DNA from: Haliclystus octoradiatus
Taxonomy: Eukaryota > Cnidaria > Staurozoa > Stauromedusae > Haliclystidae
NCBI GenBank assembly: GCA_916610825.1
Contig: OU744452.1
Coordinates: 188,501 to 252,500 of the forward strand
Length of the DNA: 64,000 nt
Reading direction: 5' to 3'
Part shown: in pieces, positions 44,486-55,228 of the stretch
Layout: each line of letters opens with the position of its first letter
How positions within the stretch are numbered: the stretch's first letter is position 1
Notes under the pieces: generated by a model
What the model was told of the DNA's origin: nothing
Seen by the model: the letters and a program-made list of their open reading frames with translations, nothing else
Databases searched by the model: none
Translations under genes and position numbers: made by a program

Positions 44486-44654
44486 CTGCCGCGTCTGGAT
44501 GTGGACAGTCTATCTCGTCGAAGCCGTCCGGTTGATCTTCCGACTCTTCCAAACCATCCGTCTCGGACGTATGAAGATTGATTTCAGATGAACAGCAGAT
44601 AAAGATACACTTTAGTTTCTCGAGTAGTTCTCTTGCATTAAATTGAAATGACAT
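44466..44654 (-). CDS. Small acidic Polinton ORF, unknown
   Basis: The ATG at 44654 gives 62 aa with the tail ESEDQPDGFDEIDCPHPD. It overlaps the integrase start by 20 bases. A TTG start would add nine residues. I recognise no domain. Its place in a tight gene series is the main support. Confidence 0.45.
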   Translation of the reverse strand: MSFQFNARELLEKLKCIFICCSSEINLHTSETDGLEESEDQPDGFDEIDCPHPDAADEFYNR

Positions 44655-44726
44655 CTTATCATTACAACATCCCACTCTCAAATGACAATGCTAAATATCT
44701 ACATGTAAGTTATATCTGATTCAATT

Positions 44727-45590
44727 CTATCGCCTGGAGGCCGTAGAAGACAGCCACGGTAACTTTTTTGCCGCCTTGAAAGGGATTCTCGACTTGGGAG
44801 AGAACGCCCCTCTCACACGCTTTCTCGCCGTTTTCAGAGGTGCAACGTTCTCGACGCTTCCATCACTTTCAACGTCTTCAAATGTCACGTCACTGCCATG
44901 ATTATCATCATCATCATCACTGGTCTTTCGTGACTTGGTGCCTTGCTTGTAGGATCGTACACTCTGCAATCGTTTTTTATTCTTGATCCAATCCATGGGC
45001 ACGTTGATCTGAGCTAAAGTCTTGGAAAATAAGGCTTTGTGAAATTCAGGTATATGGTCATCATCCCCCTTTCTAGTGCGCAATATATTCAGTACCAAGT
45101 CGGTGACATTTGAACCGGGAATGACCCGACCCTTGTAGATGAGCTCTCCACGATCGTTCCACCCCGCGATTCCCTTGTTGTTCTTGATGGCCTTCAGTAG
45201 TTTTTCTCCTTGTGGACGTAGAGATTTGGGGAGTGAATCCACTGTGACGACTTCAATATAATTTCCTCCCTCACTTTTACCCTCTTTGTCCTCCCTAGAG
45301 CTGGGGGATGCCTCTTCTCTGACACCGCTTATATTGAGCTTTACAGGTACAGGTTTCGGTGTTGTAACTGCTTTTCGCCAATGCTGAAACTCGTTGAGAT
45401 CCTCTACGTATTGCTGAACCTTTTGATCTTCTGGTACGTCTTCACGTCGTAGGTTTGCCTCGATGTCCGTGTGCGCTGTCATCATGGCATGTTTCTCCGG
45501 ATTCAGTATTGCTTTGCTGTCCGTCTTTGATATCAAAGAATCGTACATCTCGGGTGAGATCACTACGTGTCTTCTAAAGTGGGTGGACAT
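44727..45590 (-). CDS. Uncharacterised Polinton protein (287 aa)
   Basis: The start is the ATG at 45590, two bases after the stop of the gene upstream. The conserved-looking core is GWNDRGELIYKGRVIPGSN, VTDLVLNILRTRKG and LAQINVPMDWIKNKKR, flanked by low-complexity acidic and basic tails (SDDDDDN, RKRVRGAF). I know this core as a recurrent uncharacterised Polinton protein. Role unknown; a structural or DNA-binding role would fit its basic end. Confidence 0.65.
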   Translation of the reverse strand: MSTHFRRHVVISPEMYDSLISKTDSKAILNPEKHAMMTAHTDIEANLRREDVPEDQKVQQYVEDLNEFQHWRKAVTTPKPVPVKLNISGVREEASPSSREDKEGKSEGGNYIEVVTVDSLPKSLRPQGEKLLKAIKNNKGIAGWNDRGELIYKGRVIPGSNVTDLVLNILRTRKGDDDHIPEFHKALFSKTLAQINVPMDWIKNKKRLQSVRSYKQGTKSRKTSDDDDDNHGSDVTFEDVESDGSVENVAPLKTARKRVRGAFSPKSRIPFKAAKKLPWLSSTASRR

Positions 45591-45592
45591 CA

Positions 45593-45910
45593 CTACAGAA
45601 GAGCATTGGCTAAAAGCTTTATCAGTGCACCTATAGGTCCACCTCCTTTCTGGTTAACCAATAAATTGCGTTTAGTTTTCACCGATTGCTTGGGCTTGAC
45701 AAGTTTTCTCAGCAAGTTTCGATGTTTAAACAGCTTTTTCTTTTGGTCGGGCTTGATGGGGATTCGACCTTTCAACACGTTGAGAACTATATCGCAAATG
45801 GAATGGATGAGCTCTGGGCTGGCGACCTTGAGGAATTGTTGCTGATCTTTGTGTTTGCACGTCGTCAGCGCCTTCAGTATAGGTAGGTTCTTCTTCACTC
45901 TATGCGTCAT
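45593..45910 (-). CDS. Small basic Polinton protein (105 aa)
   Basis: MTHRVKKNLPILKALTTCKH begins a Lys-rich protein ending GGGPIGALIKLLANALL, a hydrophobic tail after a Gly run. Two bases separate its stop from the next ATG. It is similar in style to small proteins repeatedly found between ATPase and capsid genes in Polintons. Function unknown; the GGG could be a protease site. Confidence 0.6.
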   Translation of the reverse strand: MTHRVKKNLPILKALTTCKHKDQQQFLKVASPELIHSICDIVLNVLKGRIPIKPDQKKKLFKHRNLLRKLVKPKQSVKTKRNLLVNQKGGGPIGALIKLLANALL

Positions 45911-46003
45911 GTCCGCGTGGAGGCGCTGTTGTGCATGTCACCGTGGTATGTTAGCAACTGACAGAGAGACATTTATCTGCACGAGATATGTAGGTACAAG
46001 GCA

Positions 46004-46639
46004 TCACGTTCGCTCCTGATAGTTGTGATGTGGGAACTCGTCTGGCAGTATTCTGGCCCGAATGCGAAACTTTTCCGGCGTGGTCGATTTAAAGTCGAGA
46101 AATAGATAAGAATGCGGTTCTCTGACAGCGTCTTGATAGGCCTGTTGTAGGAATGTGATGTTGTGAGGGCTGATTTGTTTGGCTAGATGGGTAAACTGCG
46201 AGGCATCTCTCGGGTTCTTAAAGATGATCATGTAGTCCGAGTTTCGTGATATCAATCGCTGGTCTTTGTGAAACAGATCTTGTGTTAGCATGGCCACACT
46301 CATATTGTCGTGACGACCCTTGAAAAACAACTCGGCGATTCTTCCATCCTTGCACTTGTCCATCATGTCGTCTAGCACAACCAGAGTGTTCGTTTTGAGG
46401 TCGAGCATGGATGTCAAATCGTTGGGAAGACCTTCGATGTACTTGACTGCCATCTTTAGCTTCATCAATTCATCGTAGAGCTTGGGTTGATGTTTGGTGT
46501 AGCACCAGATAACTTGGTTGATATCGGGGGTGATCATCACGTCTCCGTATTTCAGCAGCCTTTTCATAAACTCTGTCTTCCCCGAGCCCCGCGTCCCCGA
46601 GACTAACATGCTGAACGGATGATGCAATCTCACGTCCAT
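46004..46639 (-). CDS. ATP: Polinton DNA-packaging ATPase (FtsK/HerA, A32-like)
   Basis: The protein is 211 aa. Walker A is GTRGSGKTEF and Walker B is NTLVVLDDMMD; AMLTQDLFHKD follows as a sensor region. This family pumps genome DNA into capsids. A TATA-like TTGTATAAAC lies upstream on the minus strand near 46690. First gene of the minus-strand block, divergent from the polymerase. Confidence 0.88.
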   Translation of the reverse strand: MDVRLHHPFSMLVSGTRGSGKTEFMKRLLKYGDVMITPDINQVIWCYTKHQPKLYDELMKLKMAVKYIEGLPNDLTSMLDLKTNTLVVLDDMMDKCKDGRIAELFFKGRHDNMSVAMLTQDLFHKDQRLISRNSDYMIIFKNPRDASQFTHLAKQISPHNITFLQQAYQDAVREPHSYLFLDFKSTTPEKFRIRARILPDEFPHHNYQERT

Positions 46640-46814
46640 GGTTCACTGCAATGGCCAGAATCTGACTCGTTTTCACTACCCCGCTTTTGTTTATACAAAT
46701 CTGACAAAGAGAAAGGCTTGCCTGGGCTTGTCTGTATTGTCAGTTGTCACGTGTCAGTCTTGACCATATTTGTAATGTAGATTACCTTATTTGGTTACCT
46801 TATGTATACCCTCA

Positions 46815-46825
46815 GGCTATAAAAG
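46815..46825 (+). promoter_or_regulatory. TATA box of the Polinton DNA polymerase gene
   Basis: GGCTATAAAAG lies about 90 bases before the likely start codon (46907). The same word begins the promoter-like site at 39946. Confidence 0.6.
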
Positions 46826-46906
46826 TTGACTGATATTGCTCATTTTTTTTTCATTGACAGCTGCCCTCACCATCTGTCTCTTGAAGAAGCACCGGGAAAA
46901 GATAGA

Positions 46907-47425
46907 ATGCCTTACAGATGTCAATCATGTCAGAAAAGATTTACAAAGAAATCTTCGCTCAAGAGACACATCATGGAGGTACATGGAAGCAGGAATTTCA
47001 AGTGTCCAACCTGCTTGGTTGATTTCTCACGGAAAGAGCATCTTAAAAATCACGCTTCTATTTGCAAAAGGAATCTAGTAGGAAAGTCAACCAATTCTCA
47101 AGATAACACAGAGACCATCCCACAAAAGACTAGTGTTTCACTCCCGAGCGGGCCTGTGCCTAGCAATGACATTGTCATCGTGGGAGACTTCAAAGATAGC
47201 CTGCCACAGTCCGATGATGAGAATGATATCGTTAATCACGACTATTACATGGATCGAGTGCGTTATGAGCTTGGTGCAGATGATGCCGTCTCAGACAAGG
47301 TAAAAATATTGTACAAACATTATGTCTGTTGAAACCCTGCAAAAGAAATTTTGAGATACCATTGGTCCGCTCAATATTTTATTTCTCGTTTTGTTTTCAA
47401 CTCATTGTTATTCAGGTTGTTCCAG

Positions 47426-47470
<45 letters not shown>

Positions 47471-50400
47471 GTGATAACAATAATGATGCTGCTGCTTATG
47501 ATGACGATGATAATGATGATGTGGCTAATTTTGACCCGGAATTGGCTGCACGTGCTCTTTTCAAAAACATGACTATTGCTGATGATATTAGCACTCCTGT
47601 TGATGTTGAGCAAGTGAATACAAACCATGCTACTACGCAGTCCTCCAGCACTATGATTATTGACTTTTCTCAAGCCTTCATAAATCCAACAGCAAGTGAA
47701 GACCTAGAAATTGATATGCTTTACAAGTGTGAGGTATGTCACTTGCTTTTTCTGGACGAACAGCAGCATTTAAATCACGTGGGATGCCATGATGTTAAGC
47801 GACCACACATGTGTTCATGTTGTGGTAAGTGCTACGCCAAGAAAACTCAACTCGAATTGCATGTACGTCATTGTCGTGACATACTCGACCAGCATTTTGA
47901 TGATACCAAAGTACAGCAGGGTGGGTCCGGAGTGAACGTTGAGAGCACTGATGATGGATCTACTTACAATGCCGATCTACCACCAACGGTGAAAAAATCT
48001 TCCCTAAACAAGACAGCCATTGTGTATACGAAAGATTTTGGTCCGAACAATGTCAGTAATTCTTTGTTTCACTTCAAACAGATGGTTTCGTTATTCTCCG
48101 ACGTTATTGCCAGAGAATGCCGTGAGAGATCTGCGATCAAGTTTTTCATTTCAACATCGGTCATTTTTCACAAGTCTGATGATGTGAACGAAGTGACTGA
48201 TCCCCCAGTTGTATTCCGTTCGGAAGTTTTTCGCCTGCTCAGACTGGATAAGAAATTGGATTTCTTTCTTGATGTTTCTCATGATCAACTACTTAATAAA
48301 ATTGAGCAGTACCAACAAAATGGCTCCTCTTGGGTTTTCAGCCATTTCGAGTCTCTCGACGTTGGCATAGTGTCCTACGAACCTTTGCGTGGATCGTCGT
48401 TTGTTAGCTTACCTGATGAATTGGCGGCACGGAAAGCCACAGTCAACGTCAAGAATAATGACAACCGTTGTTTCATGTGGGCAGTTCTAGCAGCTCTATA
48501 TCCCACCAAGATAAATCAAAATCGTACAGCAAGTTACAAGAGACATGCAAGAACTTTAAATTTTGGAGATTTAACCTTTCCAATAGAATTAAAAGACATT
48601 GATAAATTCGAAGAAATGAACTTGATATCTGTGCATGTCTTTGGTTATGAAGATAGAAAGATTGTCCCACTGAGGATTTCCCACAATCAACACACTTCTC
48701 GCCATGTGAATTTGCTGATGATTTCCGATGACTACACTCCTATAGAAGACGAAGAAGTTGAAGGTGAACAACATGAACGTAGAAGATACATCGATAATTT
48801 CGACAATCAGATGGATATTGATGTGCAGAACCGACAAAGAAGTCATTACGTCACAATTGATTCCCTGAGCAGGCTCCTAAGTAAACAGCATAACAAGCGG
48901 AAATCGAAAACACATTTCTGTCAATATTGCTTGCATGGATGTTGGTCAGCGGAAGTGTTGGAAAAACATATTGATCGATGTAAAAAGCACAATGCTCAAC
49001 GCGTCCGATTACCCTTGAAAGGTGACATTAATAAAAGAGACATAGTGCAGTTCACAAAGTTGGAAGCTCAGATGCGTCTTCCATTTGTGTTTTACGCTGA
49101 TACGGAAAGTCTCCTCATCAAGACAACTGACCAGAACGTCAGCAGTGGAGGTTCAACCAAAGTCGTTTCTCAACACGTGGCATGTGGATACGGACTTATC
49201 CTTAAATCGTCTTGTGAGGAATACACGGAGCAACCAGTGGTTTATAGGGGTCCAGATCCTATGACACATTTTCTAGATACCTTAGCTGAAAAGTTGGAAA
49301 AAATCAAAAATATTGTACGTAATCCAAAGAAAATGATCCCCTTAACACCGTATCAACAGAGGACGCATGATGCTGCACAGAACTGCTACATCTGTGGTAA
49401 ATGTGGATTTTCGTTATCTAATAATAAGGACGGGAGGCACAAGGTCATGGACCATGATCATATCACCGGACATTATCGTGGTGCAGCCCATTCTAATTGC
49501 AATTTGCAATACCGGCTTGATCAGGATCGCATTAAGATCCCTGTCGTGTTTCATAATTTGAGGGGATATGATGCTCATCACATCATGGGTTCTGTGACTG
49601 AGCGTCATGGAAAAGTGATTGAGTGCATTCCCCTCGACATGGAAAAGTACATTACTTTTAAAATCGGTGGAGCCACTTTCCTGGACTCGATGCAGTTCAT
49701 GCCATCGAGTCTCAGTTCTTTGGTGGACAATTTGTCAATGGAACAGTTGAAGACGTTGCGTTGTTACCTGGAAAAAACAGACATGTCTGACGATTTTGTT
49801 AATGAGGCGATGAAGCTGATGAAGAGAAAGGGCGTGTATCCGTATGAATATATGGATAGTTGGGCACGATTCGATGAGTCTTCCCTACCACCAGCAGAAT
49901 CGTTTTACAGCTGCATTACAGAAGAAGGCGTATCTGAACAGGATTACCAGCACGCTAAGAACGTCTTTGAATCGTTTAATATGAAAAACTTGGGAGAGTA
50001 TCATGACTTTTATCTCCTGACGGATGTGGTGTTGTTGGCAGATGTGTTTGAGGCGTTCAGAGACACTTGTCTTCAGCATTACGGACTTGATCCGTGCCAC
50101 TTTTACACTTCGCCCGGTATGGCTTGGTGTGCAGCTTTGAAGATGACAGGTGTCAAGTTGGAGCTCTTGTGTGACGTAGACAAGCATCTGTTCTTCGAAG
50201 AGGGCCTCCGGGGTGGTGTGGCAGTGATTTCACATCGTTATGCCAAAGCAAATAATCCCAGATGTCCTGAGTACAATTCCAAAGATCCTACATCTCATTT
50301 GGTTTACTGGGATGCAAAGTGAGTGTCATGTGTTGGCATCGTATCTGTTTTATTGTCTGGTCTGCATGAAAATAGATGTCTAATCGAGCGCTTTTATTCT

Positions 50401-51759
50401 TCTCTTTTCAGTAATTTGTACGGCTGGGCCATGTCAGAGCCACTTCCAACTGGAAAATTTCGCTGGCTTTCTGAGTCGGAAATTTCCAGTTTGGATTTTG
50501 GCACAGTTTCTGATGACAGTGAAATCGGATACGTACTGGAATGTGATCTAGAATATCCTCCGTCTATTCATGATCAACATTCCGAGTACCCGTTGGCTCC
50601 AGAAAAGATGGTCATCACTCCCGACATGCGCTCCCCATGTCACAACTATGTACTCGATCAAGAGAATGGATCGTTCACAACTAGAACATCAAGTTCTACA
50701 AAGCTCGTTCCGAACATCCGAAACAAAGAAAAGTACATTGTACATTATAGAAACTTGAAGTTTTACCTCGATCATGGTATGATACTTGGAAAAGTTCACC
50801 AGGTAACCATGTCATCATTTATTGAGAGATTGAGCTTTACGTTGTGTACAATTACTTTCAATAACAGTCGTTTTCATTTACTTCCTATATCTTTAGGTAT
50901 TGTCATTCTCACAGTCTGCTTGGTTGAAGGTGTTTATTTCATTTAATACAAGTAAACGCGCCCAAGCAAGTAACGAGTTTGAAAAAAACTTTTTCAAGCT
51001 TGCCAACAACAGTTGTTTTGGCAAAACGTGTGAGATTTTACGAAATAGAAGGACAGTAAATCTGGTAACAAATCCACAGAGTTTAAAAAAATTGGTGTGT
51101 AAGCCGACTTTCAAATCCTTTAGAATATTTCATCAGAATTTATGTGCCGTAGAGAGGGCTCAAGCCGAACTGTATTTGAACAGACCTCTTTATGTTGGAT
51201 TTTGTATCCTTGACTTAAGTAAACTGCTTATGTACACCTTTCATTACGATTACGTGAAGAGGAGATATCCTGGGCAGAGATCTAAACTGTTGTTTACAGA
51301 CACCGATTCGCTAGCTTATACTATTGAAACGGAAGATATTTATTCAGATATGGCAGAAGACCACACCCGTTTTGATTTTAGTGGCTATCCATCTGACCAT
51401 CATTGCTATTCCACGGAGAATAAAAAGGTTATTGGAAAATTTAAAGATGAACTTGGTGGAAAGTCGGGCTTAGGGCCAAGCTTTATGCTTTCAACTTTGA
51501 GGGGAAAGAGGTGAAAAAAGCTAAAGGTGTAAAGAAGACCACTATTCAAAAGCATCTGTCTTTTGAGGACTACAAAAGATGTCTCTTCGATTCAATTATT
51601 GTTATTCGTAGTATGACCCAGATCAGGTCTAAAAATCATAAACTACAAACTGTTACCATGACAAAGAAAGCCCTCGCGTCGTCCGATGATAAGCGGTACT
51701 TGCTGGCAGACGGAGTAACGTCACTGCCATACGGACACAAAGACATTTCTATAGAATAG
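46907..51759 (+). CDS. POLB: Polinton protein-primed B-family DNA polymerase, four exons, one frameshift
   Basis: Exons: 46907-47299, 47416-50318, 50412-50802, 50897-51759. The order is two C2H2 fingers (YRCQSCQKRF, FKCPTCLVDF), an acidic run from (GAT)n, more fingers, an NNDNRCFMWAVLAALYP domain, then the polymerase. Exonuclease motifs are FYADTES, FHNLRGYDAH and YLLTDVVLLADVF, with an HNH-like insert (MDHDHITGHYRG). Polymerase motif A spans the exon 2/3 splice (WDA then NLYGWAM), motif B is KLANNSCFGKT and motif C is FTDTDS. A one-base loss near 51470 shifts the frame into a stop at about 51514, after motif C; the lost tail resumes in another frame. It replicates the element. The copy is probably impaired, unless this is an assembly error. 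Confidence 0.85.
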
Positions 51760-51937
51760 CGTAATTATATGATCTAGAATGATCTAGAATTGATTTGTAA
51801 ATACATAAAGAAACATTTCCAGATATAACTCATTAATCCCTTTGTTAGTATATTTCTCTTTTACTTGAAAAAATACAATTTATTATTACATTATATCATG
51901 ATTATTTTTTTTTTGTAAAACTATATTGGATTCCCAT

Positions 51938-52783
51938 CTATTCTATCTTTACTGTTGTTGAATCTTTCTTCTCGGGTTGTTCTTCTTCCACATTAATCTC
52001 ATCTGACTTTGCCATGCTCCTCTTGACAGCGTCAACCCACTCGGGATCACGAAGTAGATCGACTTTATGCAAGTAGAGTCGTTTGGTATTTATTGCCATA
52101 GTTTCATTCTTGCTTAGAAATGAAAACAGTTTTGCGTTGGCGAGTTCCTCGTCGACACGATTGATCAAGTCGTAGAACGTGGTGTCTATCTGGGCTTCAA
52201 AGTCAGCCATCAGACATAGATCATGATCCTTCTGGGATGGGCAGTCGTTCTGACAACCATAGCACAAATCTTTCACGACGTCTGGAAAAATCTTCAACAT
52301 CAGCTCTGCGTAGACAGTGGCCATTTCTAATCTATGTCTCGATTGCCATGATGTAAGTTCCAATTCATCCACTGTTAGATGTGTCACTGGCACTTTTTCA
52401 TCTTTGTCTTCCTGCATCTCCATCTGTATACTCGTATCACCCATCCTATCTACTTCGACTTTCTGTAATTGTTTACTGTAAGTCTGAAAAGATCTCTTGA
52501 TAGAGTTTAGTGCTCTGATAATGTCAGGGATGCTTGAAGCGTGTAATAGAATTGATCCCATTTCAGTACCATTGTTGTTACTTTGTTGCATCAAGGCATA
52601 TAATCCTTTAGTTCTATTCTGTTCATCTACATGAGCCGTTACATCCACATTTGTGTAAGAGGATTTTGTGCTTCTCCATGATTTTAGCATTTTCTTAAAT
52701 AGGCGCGTATCTTTCTTTCTTCTAAGTGTGTCTCTTGCCCTATCCTGGCTTGCATGAATCCATTCTGGAACAGCTGAAGCCAT
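51938..52783 (-). CDS. Uncharacterised Polinton protein (281 aa)
   Basis: It is convergent with the polymerase. MASAVPEWIHASQDRARDTL starts a charged, helical-looking protein with a Cys cluster (DLCYGCQNDCPSQKDHDLCL) that may bind zinc, and an acidic tail. I recognise no family. It has its own TATA-like promoter (minus, near 52850). The Cys cluster is the best handle on function. Confidence 0.6.
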   Translation of the reverse strand: MASAVPEWIHASQDRARDTLRRKKDTRLFKKMLKSWRSTKSSYTNVDVTAHVDEQNRTKGLYALMQQSNNNGTEMGSILLHASSIPDIIRALNSIKRSFQTYSKQLQKVEVDRMGDTSIQMEMQEDKDEKVPVTHLTVDELELTSWQSRHRLEMATVYAELMLKIFPDVVKDLCYGCQNDCPSQKDHDLCLMADFEAQIDTTFYDLINRVDEELANAKLFSFLSKNETMAINTKRLYLHKVDLLRDPEWVDAVKRSMAKSDEINVEEEQPEKKDSTTVKIE

Positions 52784-52845
52784 GGTCGTAGTTTGAGTCC
52801 TGTCTACTGTAACTGTGCTTGTAAAGCTATAGCTGCTGGATTGTA

Positions 52846-52856
52846 TTCTATTTATA
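52846..52856 (-). promoter_or_regulatory. TATA box upstream of the 281-aa gene
   Basis: Read on the minus strand, GAGTATAAATAGAATAC lies about 65 bases before the start codon at 52783, a normal promoter spacing. Confidence 0.55.
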
Positions 52857-53008
52857 CTCAGGATAACACCCGAATGAGGTTGAATATATGCTAGAACATG
52901 CTCAACACTACTTTATGAAGCTGTGATATGGGTATCCTGTATATATTTAGACATGACCTCATCTGTCTAATTTATTCTATTCTCAGTACAAGATCACGTA
53001 ATATATTT

Positions 53009-53272
53009 TTGTACTTCCTGTACCCACATTCCTTCGTCGTATGATGCCTATTTTTAGACTAGAATCACATGATATTCATCTACTTCCTGTACCCACATTC
53101 CTTCGTCGTATGATGCCTATTTTTAGACTAGAATCACATGATATTCATCTACTTCCTGTACCCACATTCTTTCGTCGTATGATGCCTATTTTTAGAATGA
53201 AGATCACGTGATGTCTACGTGTTTCCTGTACCCATATTCCTTTGATCGTGCGAGCCCCTGTTTTATACTACT
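53009..53272. repeat. Polinton right TIR
   Basis: It is the inverse of 39090-39353 with no difference I could see. It ends TTTTATACTACT, followed by the CGCAGG duplication, then the last three bases of the foldback element. Confidence 0.95.
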
Positions 53273-53281
53273 CGCAGGCTA

Positions 53282-54544
53282 CTGAATCACCTGTAGCCTA
53301 TGCTCATAGAAGTTTATCAAAGTCTGAGCGTAATTATGCGCAAATTGATCGGGAAGCTCTCTCTATTATATTTGGAGTTGAAAAGCTTACGAATTACTTG
53401 TTTGGTCGTGAGATCATTATATTAACTGATCATCAACCCTTGGTCCGCCTACTAGGGCCGAAAACTGATTTACCTGCATTAGCTACAGCCCGATTACAAC
53501 GGTCGGCGATTAAACTGTCTCCGTTGCAGGCCGCGATAATGGTAATGCGGATGCTCTTAGTAGATTACCAGCGTTTAATTCTATTAATAATTATGTTGTT
53601 GATAATGATGAATCTGCTGAATTCTATGTTCAACAGATCGAGAACTTACCTGTCAATGGATCTGATGTGGCAACTTGAACTAATCAGGATTTAATATTAA
53701 AAAGTGTATTTAATTTTGTAAAAAATGATTGGCCAAGTAAATGTAGCGACAAATTATTATTACCTTATTACAAGAAGCGCTTTGAGATTGCTTTACACAA
53801 TGATATTTTGCTTTGGGGACGTCGTGTTATAATACCATCTAATTTACGTGAACAAGTTATGACAGAATTACACGATAACCATCCTGGCTCTGTCCGTATG
53901 AGATTACCGGCTAAAATACATTGCTGGTAGCCTAGTATCGATTCTGATTTAGAGGACTTGGTCAGTAACTGTAATATATGTCAAGAAGCAAGACATCACC
54001 CTATACATCAACCAGTGTTACCATGGTCATGGCCAGAAGCCCCTTGGGACAGAATTCACGTGGATTATTCACCGAAGTTCGAGGGAAAGGCCTTATTAAT
54101 TTTAGTAGATGCGCATTCAAAATGGCCTGAGGTAGCTATAACAAATATGAACGATACTGGTTCAACAACAACTATAAACATCTTAAAACGATGGTTTACA
54201 CGTTATGGTTATCCAAAGGTTATTGTTTCCGACAATGGAGCAATTTGTGTCAGAGGAATTTGAGCAGTTTCTAAAAACTATTGGTGTCCGTCGGAAGCCG
54301 ATCGCTCCGTATCATCCGTCATCAAATGGAGAGGCTGAGCGTGCCGTACAAACTGTTAAGAATGGTGTTCGGAAAATTCTAAAGGTCAGAAGCATAGAGA
54401 CATGCAGGGTGCAGTGAATGATTTCTTACTAAGCTATCGATCTACACCACATGCTACTACTAAAGTTACACCAGCAGAGTTATTCTTACAAAGACCGGTT
54501 AGAACACGTTTGGATTGTTTATCGGAGGTTAAATCAAGAATGAG
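53282..54544 (+). pseudogene. gypsy1 RNase H and integrase, decayed
   Basis: It continues the RNase H domain (YAHRSLSKSERNYAQIDREA, LTDHQPLVRLLG), then after a deletion NADALSRLP. The integrase zinc-binding part follows (LHDNHPG, CNICQEARHHP) with a TAG, and then the core (PWDRIHVDYSP, SNGEAERAVQTVKNGV). A TGA near 53678, the TAG near 53930 and shifts near 53510 and 54250 show it is dead. It is interrupted at ATGAG by the BEL element. Confidence 0.85.
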
Positions 54545-55182
54545 TGTTAGCCTCGTCCTCGTGAAAACATTTTACGACTATCAATATCAACCTTTACTAT
54601 TAAAACCATGCTGTAGTTAAATTTATTATAATCGTTAGTTTAATTTATATTCATAATTTACATTCATATATTGCCAACATAGTTAAATAAATTACAACAT
54701 AAAAATATTAATGCAGTAATATTTACAATAGAACACGTTCTGTATACATGCGTGAAACCCCATCAATATTATACCTCAGGCATGTAACATTCATATAAAT
54801 ACAGTTCACTTTCAACATATATTCAATTGTTAATACAGAGTTAAGTTACAGTTCAATTCATCATGTTACGTTATGCAGTCATATATACATACTGCACCAT
54901 TTATTATGTTTAATAAAATACTCAAAATAGAAGTCATCGGTTGTCATATCTTTGGTTTCATTCATCAAAAGTAATCTTCAGGAGATTCACACAAACACAT
55001 CCAAGATAAAGAATTCATCACGAAATTGTCGGTAACAATTATTCATTAATATCATAGACACATAATTCACATAGCAATTAGAATCAAGGCATAATCATTT
55101 ATTACGTGGTATCTGAGCAATATAACCAAATCATTTTATCACATATACAGTCCTCTTCATTCCACAAAAAGCCACCGTAATA
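54545..55182 (+). repeat. BEL 5' LTR
   Basis: It starts TGTTAGCCTCGTCCTCGTG and ends CCACCGTAATA. It carries promoter and polyadenylation functions in this family; TTTAATAAAATACTC near 54910 could be the poly(A) signal. Confidence 0.93.
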
Positions 55183-55183
55183 T

Positions 55184-55201
55184 TGGTCCGTCGAACCGGA
55201 G
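55184..55201 (+). other. BEL primer-binding site
   Basis: TGGTCCGTCGAACCGGAG follows the 5' LTR by one base. It begins with TGG, complementary to a tRNA CCA end, as expected for minus-strand priming. I did not identify the tRNA. Confidence 0.6.
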
Positions 55202-55228
55202 TGACATCTTGCTCGAATTCATTTTATA

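Larger units (their letters stand above)
39090..53272. mobile_element. Complete Polinton/Maverick element, 14.2 kb
   Basis: The ends are AGTAGTATAAAACAGG and its inverse. The 264-bp TIRs read identical, and the 6-bp duplication CGCAGG (39084-39089 and 53273-53278) is exact. Six-base duplications and AG...CT ends are the Polinton signature. The minus-strand block encodes protease, capsid proteins, integrase, ATPase and four unknowns. DNA polymerase is on the plus strand. Polintons are self-synthesising, virus-like transposons. Identical TIRs suggest a recent insertion, though TIRs can also be homogenised. Confidence 0.95.
35774..53281. mobile_element. Foldback / Mutator-like element, 3.3 kb, split by the Polinton
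   Basis: The element is 35774-39089 plus the last three bases at 53279-53281. Flanking 9-bp duplication: CTGAATCAC at 35765-35773 and 53282-53290. The ends TAGCCTGCGTCCAGACTAAA and TTTAGTCTGGACGCAGG(CTA) are inverted. Matching arms extend inward for more than 1 kb each, with a TTCATGAAC-rich loop (37.56-37.96 kb). Long TIRs and 9-bp duplications fit Foldback/Mutator-like transposons. No transposase was seen, so it is non-autonomous. The two arms differ by roughly a tenth near the ends, so it is not very recent. Confidence 0.8.

Noticed and set aside
47371-47673. Minus-strand frame of 100 codons rich in Ile
   Set aside because: It is the shadow of the (GAT)n tract in the polymerase gene.
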